Origin: Flavobacterium ginsengisoli
GTDB lineage: Bacteria > Bacteroidota > Bacteroidia > Flavobacteriales > Flavobacteriaceae
Reading direction: 5' to 3'
Length of the DNA: 64,000 bases
Assembly (NCBI RefSeq): GCF_029625315.1
Contig: NZ_CP121110.1
Location: 124,001-188,000 of the forward strand
Translations under genes and position numbers: made by a program
Shown here: in pieces, positions 1-9,626 of the stretch
Layout: each line of letters begins with the position of its first letter
Numbering within the stretch: the stretch's first letter is position 1
The notes under the pieces: model-generated
What the model was told of the DNA's origin: nothing
What the model saw: only the letters and a program-made list of their open reading frames with translations
Databases searched by the model: none

Positions 1-2
1 AG

Positions 3-419
3 AAAGTAAGTTTAGCTGAAGCTAATAAATTACAATTAGGAACTATGGAAACGGCAAATCACCGTACCGTAAACCAAATGATTATTGGAAGCGTAGTAAC
101 AACTTGCCAATTGCAAATGGGAATGACAGAATTGAAACCAGGAAGTGTTTGGAATACCATGCCAGCTCACGTTCACGATCGTAGAATGGAAGTCTATTTT
201 TATTTAGATATTCCACAAGATCAGGCAGTTTGCCACTTCATGGGACAACCACAGGAAACAAGACATATCTGGATGAACAATCATCAGGCAGTAATTTCTC
301 CGCCTTGGTCTATTCACTCTGGTTCAGGAACCAGCAATTATACTTTTATCTGGGGAATGGCTGGTGAAAACTTAGATTACGGAGATATGGATGTTTGTAA
401 AATCACTGATTTAAGATAA
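3..419 (+). CDS. kduI: 5-keto-4-deoxyuronate isomerase, C-terminal part (start lies before the window)
   Basis: The frame is open from base 3, so the gene begins upstream of the window; only about 138 C-terminal residues are visible. KduI converts 5-keto-4-deoxyuronate, produced when unsaturated pectin oligomers are cleaved, to 3-deoxy-hexodiulosonate in the cytoplasm. The cupin metal site is visible as [14 protein letters not shown], with a further conserved His in the PPWSIHSG segment. The stretch [17 protein letters not shown] is also typical of the family. The stop is one base before the kduD start, so the two are almost certainly co-transcribed. Identity is secure; the N-terminus cannot be judged. 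Confidence 0.95.
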   Translation, partial: KVSLAEANKLQLGTMETANHRTVNQMIIGSVVTTCQLQMGMTELKPGSVWNTMPAHVHDRRMEVYFYLDIPQDQAVCHFMGQPQETRHIWMNNHQAVISPPWSIHSGSGTSNYTFIWGMAGENLDYGDMDVCKITDLR

Positions 420-420
420 G

Positions 421-1213
421 ATGACAAATTTATTTGATATAAAAGGAAAAGTTGCCTTAATAACAGGAAGTACACACGGACTGGGAATGGCAATGGCAAA
501 AGGATTAGGTCAGGCGGGTGCAACAATTGTTGTGAACGGAAATTCTTCTCAAGAAAAAATTGATAATGCTGTAGCTGAATTAAAAAGTGAAGGTATTAAT
601 GCAGTGGGCTACAAATTTAATGTAACTGAAGAGCAGGAAGTAAAAGAAGCAGTTGCTAAAATTCAGAACGAAGTTGGACCAATTGATATCTTGATCAACA
701 ATGCCGGAATTATCAAAAGAATTCCGTTGCTAGATATGGAAGTATCAGATTTTAGAGAAGTAGTTGATATCGATCTTGTAAGTCCGTTTATAGTTTCTAA
801 GCATGTTGCAAAAAGAATGATTGAAAGAAGACAAGGAAAAATCATCAACATTTGCTCTATGATGAGTGAATTGGGAAGAAATACAGTTTCTGCTTATGCT
901 TTGCGCAAAAGGTGGTTTGAAAATGCTAACTAAAAATATGGCAACAGAATGGGCAAAATACAATGTTCAGATCAACGGAATCGGCCCTGGATATTTTGCG
1001 ACAGAACAAACCAAACCAATTAGAGTTGATGGGCATCCATTTAACGATTTTATCATCAGCAGAACGCCAGCCGCAAAATGGGGAGATCCAAGCGATTTGG
1101 CTGGAGCGACAATATTTTTATCATCTAAAGCGAGTGATTTTGTAAATGGACACATTTTGTATGTTGATGGTGGAATCCTTGCGACAATCGGAAAACCTTC
1201 AAACGAAGAATAA
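421..1213 (+). CDS. kduD: 2-dehydro-3-deoxy-D-gluconate 5-dehydrogenase (SDR), one frameshift in the sequence
   Basis: This short-chain dehydrogenase reduces the KduI product to 2-keto-3-deoxygluconate (KDG) with NAD(P)H. The Rossmann motif TGSTHGLG sits near residue 16, followed by NNAG, and the catalytic Ser/Tyr/Lys region is INICSMMSELG...SAYA..K. The frame breaks around 898-906 (GCTTTGCGC). Removing one base there joins SAYA directly to AKGGLKMLTKNMATEW and gives 263 residues, the usual length. The context is a scrambled GCTGC-like site like the other breaks in this window, so I treat the gene as intact. It follows kduI by one base and precedes uxaC by 24 bases. Confidence 0.93.
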
Positions 1214-1237
1214 TTTTCAAATTATATTTTAAAAGAC

Positions 1238-2638
1238 ATGAGCCAGAAATTCATACACGATAATTTTTTATTAGAAAATAAATATGCTGAAGAGTTATAC
1301 CACAATTACTCTAAAAATCAGCCCATTATTGATTACCACAATCACTTAAATCCGCAGTTTATTGCAGAAGATAAAATCTTTGACAATATCACGCAAGTTT
1401 GGATTAATGGTGATCACTACAAATGGCGTGCAATGCGTACTTTAGGAATCAACGAACAGTTTGTAACAGGAAATGGTTCAGATAAAGATAAGTTCTTAAA
1501 CTGGGGAAAAACTGTTCCGTACACAATGCGTAATCCGTTGTATCACTGGACGCATTTAGAATTGGCTCGTTATTTTGATATTTATGATTTATTGAATGAG
1601 AAATCTGCAGAGAAAATTTATATCGAAACTTCTGAGAAAATAAATTCTCAAGCGTACAGCACACAAAACCTTCTTAAAAAAGTAAACGCTGAATTAGTTT
1701 GTACTACAGAAGATCCAATCGATTCTTTAGAATTTCACCAAAAATTCGCAAATAATTCGACTGGAATTAAAATGAGTACAGCTTTCAGACCTGATAAAGC
1801 CATCTTAATTGCTAATGATGGTTATAATGCATATCTGGACACATTAGGGGATGTGTCCGGTATTGCAATTAACACATATGCTGATTTACAGTCTGCTTTA
1901 AGAAAAAGAATCGAATTCTTTAACGCAAACGGATGTAAATTAAGTGATCATGGATTGAATCAAATTGATTTTGAGAACTATACAGAAAGTGAAGTAAATG
2001 CTATTTTCAAAAAGAAAAGAGAAAATGGCGAATTATCTCCAGAAGAAGTTTTAAAATTCCATAGTGCTATTTTAGTTTTCTTATCAGAAACTTATCATGA
2101 GTTTGGATGGGTGCAGCAGTTTCACTTAGGTGCATTGCGTAACAATAATGCTCGTATGCACAGAATCTTAGGTCCAGATACAGGATGGGATTCTATTGGA
2201 GATTATCCGCAAGCGCAAAAATTATCAGCTTTCTTAAACGCTTTAGACAGTAAAGATAAATTGACTAAAACGATTATCTATAACCTAAATCCTGCTGATA
2301 ACGAAGTTATGGCAACGATGATTGGAAACTTCAACGACGGAAGTGTTCGCGGAAAAGTACAATTTGGCTCTGGATGGTGGTTCTTAGATCAGAAAGATGG
2401 AATGACAAAACAATTGAACGCGCTTTCAAACATGGGCTTAATTAGCTGTTTTGTTGGAATGCTTACAGATTCTAGAAGTTTCTTATCGTTCCCAAGACAC
2501 GAATATTTCAGACGTATTTTATGTAATCTTTTGGGAGACGAAATCAAACGTGGTGAACTTCCAAATGATATGGAATGGATTGGAAAATTAGTTTCTGATA
2601 TTTCATACAACAACGCTAAAGAATATTTTAAGTTTTAA
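1238..2638 (+). CDS. uxaC: Glucuronate/galacturonate isomerase
   Basis: UxaC (uronate isomerase, amidohydrolase fold) interconverts D-galacturonate and D-tagaturonate, or D-glucuronate and D-fructuronate, the first step for free uronates. The 466-residue product is full length. The N-terminal metal motif DYHNHLNPQ is present at about residue 32. TAFRPDKA and FHLGALRNNNARMH, which carry further active-site residues, follow. No frame break is seen. It sits in the uronate cluster and shares substrates with uxaB/uxaA downstream. The ATG follows a 24-base gap after kduD. Confidence 0.96.
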   Translation: MSQKFIHDNFLLENKYAEELYHNYSKNQPIIDYHNHLNPQFIAEDKIFDNITQVWINGDHYKWRAMRTLGINEQFVTGNGSDKDKFLNWGKTVPYTMRNPLYHWTHLELARYFDIYDLLNEKSAEKIYIETSEKINSQAYSTQNLLKKVNAELVCTTEDPIDSLEFHQKFANNSTGIKMSTAFRPDKAILIANDGYNAYLDTLGDVSGIAINTYADLQSALRKRIEFFNANGCKLSDHGLNQIDFENYTESEVNAIFKKKRENGELSPEEVLKFHSAILVFLSETYHEFGWVQQFHLGALRNNNARMHRILGPDTGWDSIGDYPQAQKLSAFLNALDSKDKLTKTIIYNLNPADNEVMATMIGNFNDGSVRGKVQFGSGWWFLDQKDGMTKQLNALSNMGLISCFVGMLTDSRSFLSFPRHEYFRRILCNLLGDEIKRGELPNDMEWIGKLVSDISYNNAKEYFKF

Positions 2639-2657
2639 ATAAAAAATTAACCGCAAT

Positions 2658-2673
2658 CCCGATAGCTATCGGG
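2658..2673. repeat. Perfect 16-bp palindrome CCCGATAGCTATCGGG
   Basis: The uxaC-kdgK gap (112 bases) holds a perfect palindrome. A 14-bp core copy (CCGATAGCTATCGG) lies at 23608-23621 in another gap of the pectin locus. In both places it is embedded in short repeats of the 'ACGCAAGG' / 'AATCTGCG' type. It could be a small mobile hairpin or a transcript-processing element; there is no poly-T tail, so a terminator is unlikely. Confidence 0.7.
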
Positions 2674-2750
2674 AGTAAAGATTACGCAAGGCTCGTTAAA
2701 TGAAATCCTTTTTAATCATTGTAATCTGTGGCAAAAAATATATATAAATA

Positions 2751-3775
2751 ATGAGTAGAGTAGTTGCATTTGGAGAAATCATGCTTGCGTTTATCGACAG
2801 AAAGACATTTGCGTTTTTCGCAATCTACAGCATTTGGTGCTACGTATGGTGGCGGTGAATTTAATGTATGCGTTTCGTTGGCTAATTATGGCGTAAATGC
2901 TGAATTTGTTACCAGATTACCTGAAAATGAAATTGGTTTTTCTGCATTAAAAGAAATCAGAAAGATGAATGTCGAGTCTAAAAACATTGTTTATGGAGGA
3001 GAACGTTTAGGAATCTATTTCTTAGAAACTGGAGCAGGAACTCGCGGAAGCAATGTGGTTTACGATCGTGCGCACAGTGCCATGTCGACCATAGCAAAAG
3101 GACAGGTTGACTGGGATAAAGTTTTGGAAGGTGCAGAATGGTTTCATTGGAGCGGAATTACACCAGCAATTTCTGAAAGTGCGGCTGAAGCTTGTTTAGA
3201 GGCAATTAAAGTCGCTCATAAAAAAGGAATTAAAATTTCATGCGATTTAAACTATAGATCAAAACTTTGGCAATACGGAAAAACTCCAAGTGAGGTTATG
3301 CCAGAAATGCTAAAATACAGCAATGTGATTTTGGGAGATATAGATACGGCGTATTTCATGTTAGGAATCCCGAAAGTAAATCCGAATTATCAGGACGAAA
3401 AATCACTTCCAGCAGTTTATGATAAATTGTTTGAATTGATTCCGAGCTTAAAAATTGCGAGCAACGACACTTCGTTATTCTGTTAGTGCATCTCACCAGA
3501 GAATCGGCGGAATTTTATATGACGGAAAAGCGATTTACAGTGCAGCCGTAAAAGAAGTTACTCCAGTTGTTGACCGTGTAGGAAGTGGTGATGCCTTTAT
3601 GGGTGGATTAATTTATGGTTTATTAGAATATCAAAATAATAATCAAAGAGCATTAGATTTTGCAGTTGCGACTTGTTGTTTAAAACATACAATTGCAGGA
3701 GATTATAACTTGGTTACTTTAAAAGAAGTTGAAAATATGATTGATGGTGATGGTTCTGCATTAGTATCAAGATAA
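2751..3775 (+). CDS. kdgK: 2-dehydro-3-deoxygluconokinase (PfkB family), two frameshifts in the sequence
   Basis: KdgK phosphorylates KDG to KDPG. The start is MSRVVAFGEIML at 2751. The frame breaks at 2783-2788 (GCTTGC, expected GCTGC) and again at 3457-3462 (GCGAGC, expected GCAGC). Removing one base at each site gives a continuous 340-residue PfkB sugar kinase. Visible features are GGGEFNVCVSLANYG near the N-terminus, the substrate-binding DLNYR segment, and the C-terminal DRVGSGDAFMGG anion-hole/catalytic-Asp motif. The 3' partner is eda, 12 bases downstream, which uses the product. Function is certain from motifs; the breaks are probably artefacts. Confidence 0.92.
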
Positions 3776-3787
3776 TTTTAAATAAAA

Positions 3788-4456
3788 ATGGCAAAATATT
3801 CAAGAATAGAAGTAGCTCAGACAATGAAGGAGAACGGTATGGTTCCGTTGTTTTTTCATTCTGACATTGAGCTAAGTAAAAAAGTTTTAAAAGCATGTTA
3901 TGACGGAGGTTCCAGATTAATGGAATTTACTAGTCGAGGCGATTTTGCTCACGAGGTTTTCGGAGCTTTAAACAAATATGCTTTGGCAGAACTTCCAGGA
4001 ATGATTCTAGGAGTTGGTTCTATTACAGACGCAGCTTCTGCTTCATTATACATGAGTTTAGGAGCAAATTTTATTGTAACACCAGTTTTTAGAGAAGATA
4101 TAGCTATAGCTTGTAATCGCAGAAAAGTATTATGGTCACCTGGTTGTGGTACTTTGACGGAAATTGCTAGAGCCGAAGAATTAGGCTGTGAAATCGTAAA
4201 ATTATTTCCAGCTGATACTTACGGGCCAGAGTTTATTAAAGCGATAAAAGGTCCATGTCCGTGGACGAATATTATGCCTACAGGTGGTGTTTATCCAACA
4301 AAAGAAAGTTTGAGTTCTTGGTTAAATGCGGGAGCAACCTGCGTTGGTTTGGGCTCACAGTTAATTTCAAAAGACATACTAGACAATAAAGACTTCGACG
4401 GACTTACTGCAAAAGTGAAACAGGTTCTTGACATTATAAAAGATATTAGAAAATAG
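3788..4456 (+). CDS. eda: KDPG/KHG aldolase
   Basis: This 222-residue class I aldolase cleaves 2-keto-3-deoxy-6-phosphogluconate into pyruvate and glyceraldehyde-3-phosphate, the last step of the uronate branch. The Schiff-base lysine lies in VKLFPADTYGP, the general-acid Glu in LMEFTSRGDFAHEVF, and the phosphate loop in MPTGGVYPTKE. The reading frame is intact. It directly follows kdgK (12-base gap) and probably ends the first transcription unit, since a 221-base gap follows. Confidence 0.95.
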   Translation: MAKYSRIEVAQTMKENGMVPLFFHSDIELSKKVLKACYDGGSRLMEFTSRGDFAHEVFGALNKYALAELPGMILGVGSITDAASASLYMSLGANFIVTPVFREDIAIACNRRKVLWSPGCGTLTEIARAEELGCEIVKLFPADTYGPEFIKAIKGPCPWTNIMPTGGVYPTKESLSSWLNAGATCVGLGSQLISKDILDNKDFDGLTAKVKQVLDIIKDIRK

Positions 4457-4677
4457 ATTAAGGGGTAATCATGCCTAACTCCTTATTTTATAAGTTTTTT
4501 TAGATTTTTAGAGATTGTAATTGAACATTACGCTTGAAAAATTTAGCTAGCCATTCCTCACAGCCGGCTTTATTTTACTCAATCGGGTGTAATGTTTCAT
4601 TTACAATTTAAAAGGCAGAAATAACGAAATAAGGTTTGTAAATGGTTATTTATAAAACAATAAAGTAGAAAATCAAA

Positions 4678-6127
4678 ATGGAAAAAATAAACAGATCAAA
4701 CGCAGGACTTACAGAAAAACTTCCAGTTAAAATCGTACAATTTGGAGAAGGAAACTTCTTGAGGGCTTTTGTTGAATATGCAATCCAAAAATTAAATCAA
4801 AATACTGATTTTAATGCTGGTATTGCAGTAGTTCAGCCAATTGACAAAGGTTTAGTAAACATGATCAATGCGCAAGACGGATTGTATACTTTGTTTATGA
4901 AAGGGGTTAAAAAAGGTGAGGAAATTCAAGAAAAAGAGTTGATTACTAATATTGTAAGAGCGATTGATCCTTATGCTTCTTTTCAAGATTATTTAGCTTT
5001 AGCTAAAGAAGAAGAATTGGCTTTTATTATTTCTAATACAACTGAAGCTGGTATTGAGTACATCGCTTCAGATTTGCCAACAATGCAGCCGCCGGTTTCT
5101 TTTCCTGCTAAATTGACTGTTCTTTTGCATGAAAGATTCAAACACTTTAAAGGTGCTGCAGATAAAGGTTTAACGATTATTCCTTGCGAATTAATCAATT
5201 ATAATTCAGATACTTTAAAAGAAATTATTTTGAAGTATTGTGTAGATTGGAAATTGGAGCAAGAATTTATTTCTTGGTTATTAAATGACTGTTCTTTCCA
5301 CAATACTTTGGTAGATAGAATTGTTCCAGGTTATCCGAAAGATCAAATTGAAGAATACAATGCACAGCTTTCATATAAAGATGATTTGATTGTAAGTGCA
5401 GAAACTTTCTTCTTATGGGTTATTGAAGGAGATGATGAATTAAAAGCAAAACTTCCATTTCATAAAACAGATTTAGATGTAAAAATCATTTCTGACATGC
5501 AGCCGTACAGAACTCGTAAAGTTAGAATCCTTAACGGAGCACATACAGCAATGGTGCCATTTTCTTTGCTTTACGGAAACGAAACTGTAAAAGAAACGGT
5601 TGATAATGCTTTTACTGGTGATTTTATCAATAAAGCATTATTTGAAGAAATCAATGAAACTTTAAATATGGATAAAGCAGAATTGGCTAGTTTCTCTGAA
5701 GAGATTTTAGACCGTTTTAGAAATCCATTCGTGAAGCACTTATTGTCTTCGATCGCTTTAAATTCAATTTCTAAATTTAAAGTTCGCGTATTACCAAGCT
5801 TAACAGGTTATGTTGATGTTCACGGAAAACTTCCTGTTCATTTAACTTTCGCTTTTCTCTGCATTAATTCGTTTTTATAAAGGAACTTGGAACGGACAAG
5901 ATTTACCAGTTAATGACAGTGAAGATATTACAACATTCTTCAACGGGCTTTGGAAATCTGATGATTACGAAAAAATCGCTCGTTTAACATTACAAAACAA
6001 AGGTTTTTGGGATGAAGATTTGACTGAAATTCCAGGTTTAACTAAAGCGATCACGATTGCTTTAGAAGAAATAGATTCAAACGGAGTTGAAGCTGGTTTT
6101 GCTAAGTTTCAAGAAAGAATAAAATAA
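4678..6127 (+). CDS. uxaB: Tagaturonate reductase (altronate oxidoreductase), one frameshift in the sequence
   Basis: UxaB reduces D-tagaturonate to D-altronate with NADH. It belongs to the mannitol dehydrogenase family: FGEGNFLRAFVEYAIQKL at the N-terminus and the catalytic segment RKVRILNGAHTAM in the C-terminal half. The frame runs off at 5857-5862 (CTCTGC, expected a GCTGC/TCTGC-like site). Removing one base joins LPVHLTFAF to ALIRFYKGTWNGQDLPVND and gives 482 residues ending at 6127. It is preceded by a 221-base gap that probably holds its own promoter, and followed by uxaA after 239 bases of repeats. Confidence 0.92.
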
Positions 6128-6366
6128 ATTCATTTTGGGGATTGGACTAAGAAATAGTTTGATTCAATAAATAAAAATCTAATTAAATCTGCTAAAATCT
6201 TTTGAAATCTGCGTGAAATTTTTTTGCGTATTGATTTTCACGCAGATTTATACAGATGAAAGCAGATTTGCACAGATTTAAATCTAAGCTCATGAGTAAA
6301 ATTTAATTTTACTCAACGGCTTGAAAATAAGAGAAAAACAAAAAGAACAAAGAACAAAGGTTAATT
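6128..6366. repeat. Intergenic AATCTGCG-type inverted repeats between uxaB and uxaA
   Basis: The gap contains copies of the flavobacterial phrase AAATCTGC(G)TGAAA in both orientations: around 6200-6220, with the inverted partner TTTTCACGCAGATTT at about 6235. The sequence could fold into a long hairpin. A similar set lies at 23560-23705. No ORF is supported; the final 60 bases before uxaA presumably hold its leader. Confidence 0.6.
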
Positions 6367-7989
6367 ATGGCAACGCAGAAAAAATTAATAAAAGTTCATC
6401 CTACAGATAACGTAGCGGTGGCTTTGGTAAATCTGACCGCAGGCGAAGTAATTGATTTTGAAGGACAATCAATTACCGTTGAGTCTGATGTGAAAATGAA
6501 ACATAAGATTGCAATGGTTCCTTTTAATGTAGGAGACAGAATCATTATGTATGGTGTTTTGGTAGGTAAGGCGAGTGCAAGAATCGAAAAAGGAGGATTG
6601 CTTTCTACTGCAAACGTAAAACACGAAAGTGATAAAGTTACGGGTAAAACTGAAACTATCGGCTGGACGGCTCCAAATGTTGACAAATGGAAGGACAGAA
6701 CGTGGCAGGGCTATCATAGAGAAGATGGACAAGTTGGAACAGAAAATGTTTGGTTGTTTTTTCCACTAGTATTTTGTGAAAATAGAAACATCGAAATCTT
6801 AAAAGATATTTTTGAGAAAGAGTTGATGAAACCTAAAGAAAACGATTATCAATTATTGTTGCGTTCTTTAGTGAAATCAGAAACGGGTGGCGCAGGAAAT
6901 CAGGAAGCTTCAAACGACGCTAACTTATTCAATAATATTGAAGTAAAATTCATCACACACCAAGGTGGTTGTGGTGGAATTCGTCAGGATTCTCACAGTT
7001 TAGCGAAGCTTTTGGCGGGTTATGTAAATAATCCGAATGTTGCTGGAGCAACTGTATTGAGTTTAGGATGCCAAAATCTTCAAATTTCAATTTTCAAAGA
7101 AGCTTTAGATGCAATTAATCCAGAGAGTAAAAAGCCTGTTTTAATTTACGATCAGCAATCTATAGGAACAATTGAAGCGATGTTGAGCAGTGTTGTAAAA
7201 GATACTTTCGAAGCTATTAAAAAAGCAAATGAAATTAAGAGAGAGCCAGCTCCATTATCTAAATTAAGAATTGGTTTGGAGTGTGGTGGATCTGATGGAT
7301 TCTCTGGAATTTCTGCAAACCCAACTTTAGGAGTATTGTCTGATAAGTTGGCGGCATTAGGTGGAACAACAATTCTTTCTGAATTTCCAGAATTGTGTGG
7401 TGTAGAGCAGGAATTAGTAAACCGTTGCGTTGATGACGAGGACGGAAAACGTTTCTTGGATTTGATGAAATGGTACGAGAAAACAGTTGTTGATGCAGGT
7501 TCAGGATTTGATATGAATCCTTCTCCAGGAAACATCAAAGACGGTTTGATCACTGATGCTATGAAATCTGCTGGAGCGACTAAAAAAGGAGGAACATCTC
7601 CAATTGCGGGTGTTTACGATTATGGAGAGTATATTAACGAGCCAGGATTAACATTGCTATGCACGCCAGGAAATGATGTTGAGTGTACAACCGCAATGGT
7701 AGGCTCAGGAGCTAATATGGTATTGTTTACAACAGGTTTAGGAACTCCTACAGGAAATCCAATTGCGCCGGTTGTAAAAATATCTTCTAACTCAGAGTTA
7801 GCGGCAAAGATGTCAGATATTATAGATATTGACACTGGTGGAATCATCAAAGGTGAAAAATCTATTGAAGAAATGTCTGATGAAATGCTTGAATTTATTA
7901 TAGATATTGCTAGCGGAACTGTTAAAACTAAAGTCGCAATTTTAAATCAGAACGATTTTATTCCTTGGAAAAGAGGAGTTTCACTTTAG
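6367..7989 (+). CDS. uxaA: Altronate dehydratase
   Basis: UxaA dehydrates D-altronate to KDG, merging the galacturonate branch with kdgK/eda. The 540-residue protein has the expected two parts: an N-terminal SAF-type domain (about residues 1-95) and a C-terminal altronate/galactarate dehydratase domain. The latter contains THQGGCGGIRQDS, LGCQNLQ, GLECGGSDGFSGISANP and TPGNDVECTT, whose cysteines would bind the metal. The frame is intact. A strong hairpin terminator follows at 8040. Confidence 0.95.
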   Translation: MATQKKLIKVHPTDNVAVALVNLTAGEVIDFEGQSITVESDVKMKHKIAMVPFNVGDRIIMYGVLVGKASARIEKGGLLSTANVKHESDKVTGKTETIGWTAPNVDKWKDRTWQGYHREDGQVGTENVWLFFPLVFCENRNIEILKDIFEKELMKPKENDYQLLLRSLVKSETGGAGNQEASNDANLFNNIEVKFITHQGGCGGIRQDSHSLAKLLAGYVNNPNVAGATVLSLGCQNLQISIFKEALDAINPESKKPVLIYDQQSIGTIEAMLSSVVKDTFEAIKKANEIKREPAPLSKLRIGLECGGSDGFSGISANPTLGVLSDKLAALGGTTILSEFPELCGVEQELVNRCVDDEDGKRFLDLMKWYEKTVVDAGSGFDMNPSPGNIKDGLITDAMKSAGATKKGGTSPIAGVYDYGEYINEPGLTLLCTPGNDVECTTAMVGSGANMVLFTTGLGTPTGNPIAPVVKISSNSELAAKMSDIIDIDTGGIIKGEKSIEEMSDEMLEFIIDIASGTVKTKVAILNQNDFIPWKRGVSL

Positions 7990-8039
7990 TTTTTTAGGTA
8001 CAAAGGTACAGAGATACAAAGTGGCAAAGGTTTATATGT

Positions 8040-8069
8040 AGAGACGCACAGTAGTGCGTCTCTTTTTTT
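8040..8069 (+). terminator. Rho-independent terminator after uxaA
   Basis: A perfect 10-bp stem AGAGACGCAC / GTGCGTCTCT with a four-base loop is followed by seven Ts. The same stem family (GTAGAGACGCAC...GTGCGTCTAC) recurs at about 25219-25247, so this is also a repeated element. Confidence 0.85.
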
Positions 8070-8073
8070 GAGA

Positions 8074-8240
8074 AAGCTTCGGAGAAGCAAAATATTTATA
8101 GCAAAAGATTAATCGGTTACAATATAAAGCTCCAGAGGGGCGACATATATTTAGGTTGTGAAAAAATATGTGTCGCCCCTCTAAAGCTTTATTCTCGATG
8201 ACTAATTTTGATCTATAAATATTTCGCTTCTCCGAAGCTT
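8074..8240. repeat. 167-bp imperfect inverted repeat (MITE-like hairpin)
   Basis: The outer arms AAGCTTCGGAGAAGC-AAATATTTATAG and its reverse complement pair almost perfectly (one extra base). An inner pair, around AAGCTCCAGAGGGGCGACA and TGTCGCCCCTCT.AAAGCTT, continues the stem. No protein is encoded. It could be a miniature mobile element or a long transcript hairpin between the convergent uxaA and lacI genes. The rest of 7990-8294 holds only the terminator and a short AAAAAAAGCCCATT stem. Confidence 0.75.
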
Positions 8241-8294
8241 GCATAAAAAAAGCCCATTCTAAAATGGACTTATATAACTTATATGGTAAAAAAA

Positions 8295-9323
8295 TTAAAA
8301 ATTAGTTCTTGTAGAAGATTTTCGAATATGTAATTCTGGTGCAAGGACTACCTTTTTTTCGATTTTAATTGTATCTGTTTTATCAACCTGTTCTAAGAAA
8401 ACACGGGCAGACATTTTACCCATTTCTAGTGGAGACTGATCGACAGAAGTGATTGATAATTCCATGAATTTGGTAAAAGGCTCGTTACTAAATCCTGCCA
8501 CGCAAAACTCATTTGGAATGCTGATATTTCTATTTTGAAGTTCCTGAATTGCTCCTAATGCGGCGAAGTCACTTGAAGAGAATATGGCATCTGGCGGAGT
8601 TTGTAAAGCTAATAATGCACTTGCTGCTTCTTTACCAGCTTCGACGCTACTTTTTACATGAATAACATATTCTTCATTAAATTGAAGCCCACTATCTAAT
8701 AAAGCTTGTTTGTAGCCTAAAAACCTGTTTTTGAAGATATCTAAAGACTGATCTCCAGAAAAATGAGCAATATGTCGGCAACCTTCATGAATTAAATGTT
8801 TGGTAGCTAAATAACCTCCTTTAAAGTCATTAATGGTAACAGAACTTACACCATCAATATGCTTGCTTCTATCAAAAAATATTAGAGGCACATTTTTTTC
8901 CAATACATTTCTGAAAGCACTGTCATTTTCATCTGAAATACCAGTAACCGACATCATAATTCCGTCAACTTGTGCGTCTACTAATGTATGAAGGTTTTCG
9001 TTTTCTCTTTTTATGCTTTCGTGAGTTTGACAGATGATTACCTGATAACCGTGAGGATAAAGTTCTTCTTCGATTCCTCGAATAACAGAAGCGAAAAAAT
9101 TGCTGTCAATACGCGGTACAATAACTCCGATATTATTACTGCGACCGCTTTTTAAAGCTAGCGCCAATTTATTTTGCTTATAGTTCATTGCAGCGGCAGT
9201 TTTGATTACCAACTCGCGCGTCGCTTCCTTTATTTTAGGATTATTGTTTAACGCTCTGGAAACAGTTGCAGCTGTGATGTTTAATTTTTCAGCAATATCG
9301 TAAATAGTTACTTTTTCACTCAT
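8295..9323 (-). CDS. LacI-family transcriptional regulator of the pectin locus
   Basis: This 342-residue regulator has an N-terminal LacI helix-turn-helix (VTIYDIAEKLNITAATVSRALN, residues 4-25) with the hinge segment following. A periplasmic-binding-protein-like effector domain starts near NNIGVIVPRIDSNFFASV. It is divergent from GH28-SusCD and separated by 252 bases holding three palindromes. It therefore most likely controls the pectin genes and itself, responding to a uronate or KDG-like effector. The effector is inferred from context only. The gene is intact. Confidence 0.93.
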   Translation of the reverse strand: MSEKVTIYDIAEKLNITAATVSRALNNNPKIKEATRELVIKTAAAMNYKQNKLALALKSGRSNNIGVIVPRIDSNFFASVIRGIEEELYPHGYQVIICQTHESIKRENENLHTLVDAQVDGIMMSVTGISDENDSAFRNVLEKNVPLIFFDRSKHIDGVSSVTINDFKGGYLATKHLIHEGCRHIAHFSGDQSLDIFKNRFLGYKQALLDSGLQFNEEYVIHVKSSVEAGKEAASALLALQTPPDAIFSSSDFAALGAIQELQNRNISIPNEFCVAGFSNEPFTKFMELSITSVDQSPLEMGKMSARVFLEQVDKTDTIKIEKKVVLAPELHIRKSSTRTNF

Positions 9324-9353
9324 TCAAAAAAAGTTTATCGGGATTATTTTAGA

Positions 9354-9361
9354 CAAAAGTA
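9354..9361 (-). promoter_or_regulatory. Bacteroidota -7 box for lacI
   Basis: On the minus strand the sequence reads TACTTTTG, matching TAnnTTTG, about 31 bases upstream of the lacI ATG. I do not see a clean -33 TTG, so this is a moderate call. Confidence 0.5.
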
Positions 9362-9388
9362 CATTTTTTTTTATTATGTAATAAAAAT

Positions 9389-9402
9389 TGTTATCGATTA
9401 CC
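9389..9402. promoter_or_regulatory. Candidate LacI operator 1 (TGTTATCGATTACC)
   Basis: A near-palindrome centred on ATCGAT matches 11 of 14 bases of the perfect palindrome at 9553-9566. It lies just upstream of the lacI -7 box, at the right place for autoregulation. Confidence 0.6.
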
Positions 9403-9413
9403 ATATCAAAAAA

Positions 9414-9427
9414 CTAAAACGTTTTAG
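9414..9427. promoter_or_regulatory. Perfect 14-bp palindrome CTAAAACGTTTTAG
   Basis: A central CG palindrome of the AAAACGTTTT kind is typical of LacI-family operators. It lies mid-way in the lacI/GH28 divergent region. It may be bound by this LacI protein or by a different family member, since its sequence differs from the ATCGAT pair. Confidence 0.55.
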
Positions 9428-9552
9428 GTTCTACAATGATAATAAATTGTCAATATTTTTGCATTAAATGTAATTAAAATTTCTAATAAAAATTAAATAT
9501 ATAATTTTTTTCTAAATTAATTTGGTCTCGTAGAACTATTTTTCTATTTTCG

Positions 9553-9566
9553 TGTAATCGATTACA
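9553..9566. promoter_or_regulatory. Candidate LacI operator 2 (TGTAATCGATTACA) at the GH28-SusCD promoter
   Basis: This perfect 14-bp palindrome lies directly after a plausible promoter: TTTGG near 9520, then about 19 bases, then TATTTTCG ending near 9552. That puts the operator on the expected transcription start, where a bound repressor would block transcription of GH28-SusC-SusD. Confidence 0.65.
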
Positions 9567-9626
9567 TAAATCGTTATGTTTTTGACATTCAAACAAGAAA
9601 AATCTGTACAGATGATTGCAAATAAG

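Noticed and set aside
421..1213. kduD and other broken genes as real pseudogenes
   Set aside because: The breaks share one sequence signature across unrelated genes and are fixed by single bases; real decay would show mixed lesions and loss of motifs.
7152..7850. Minus-strand ORFs opposite uxaA
   Set aside because: They lie fully inside a strongly conserved gene on the plus strand and show no motif of their own.
8032..8244. 70-residue minus-strand ORF
   Set aside because: It is the translation of the 167-bp inverted repeat and terminator, with no start context or domain.
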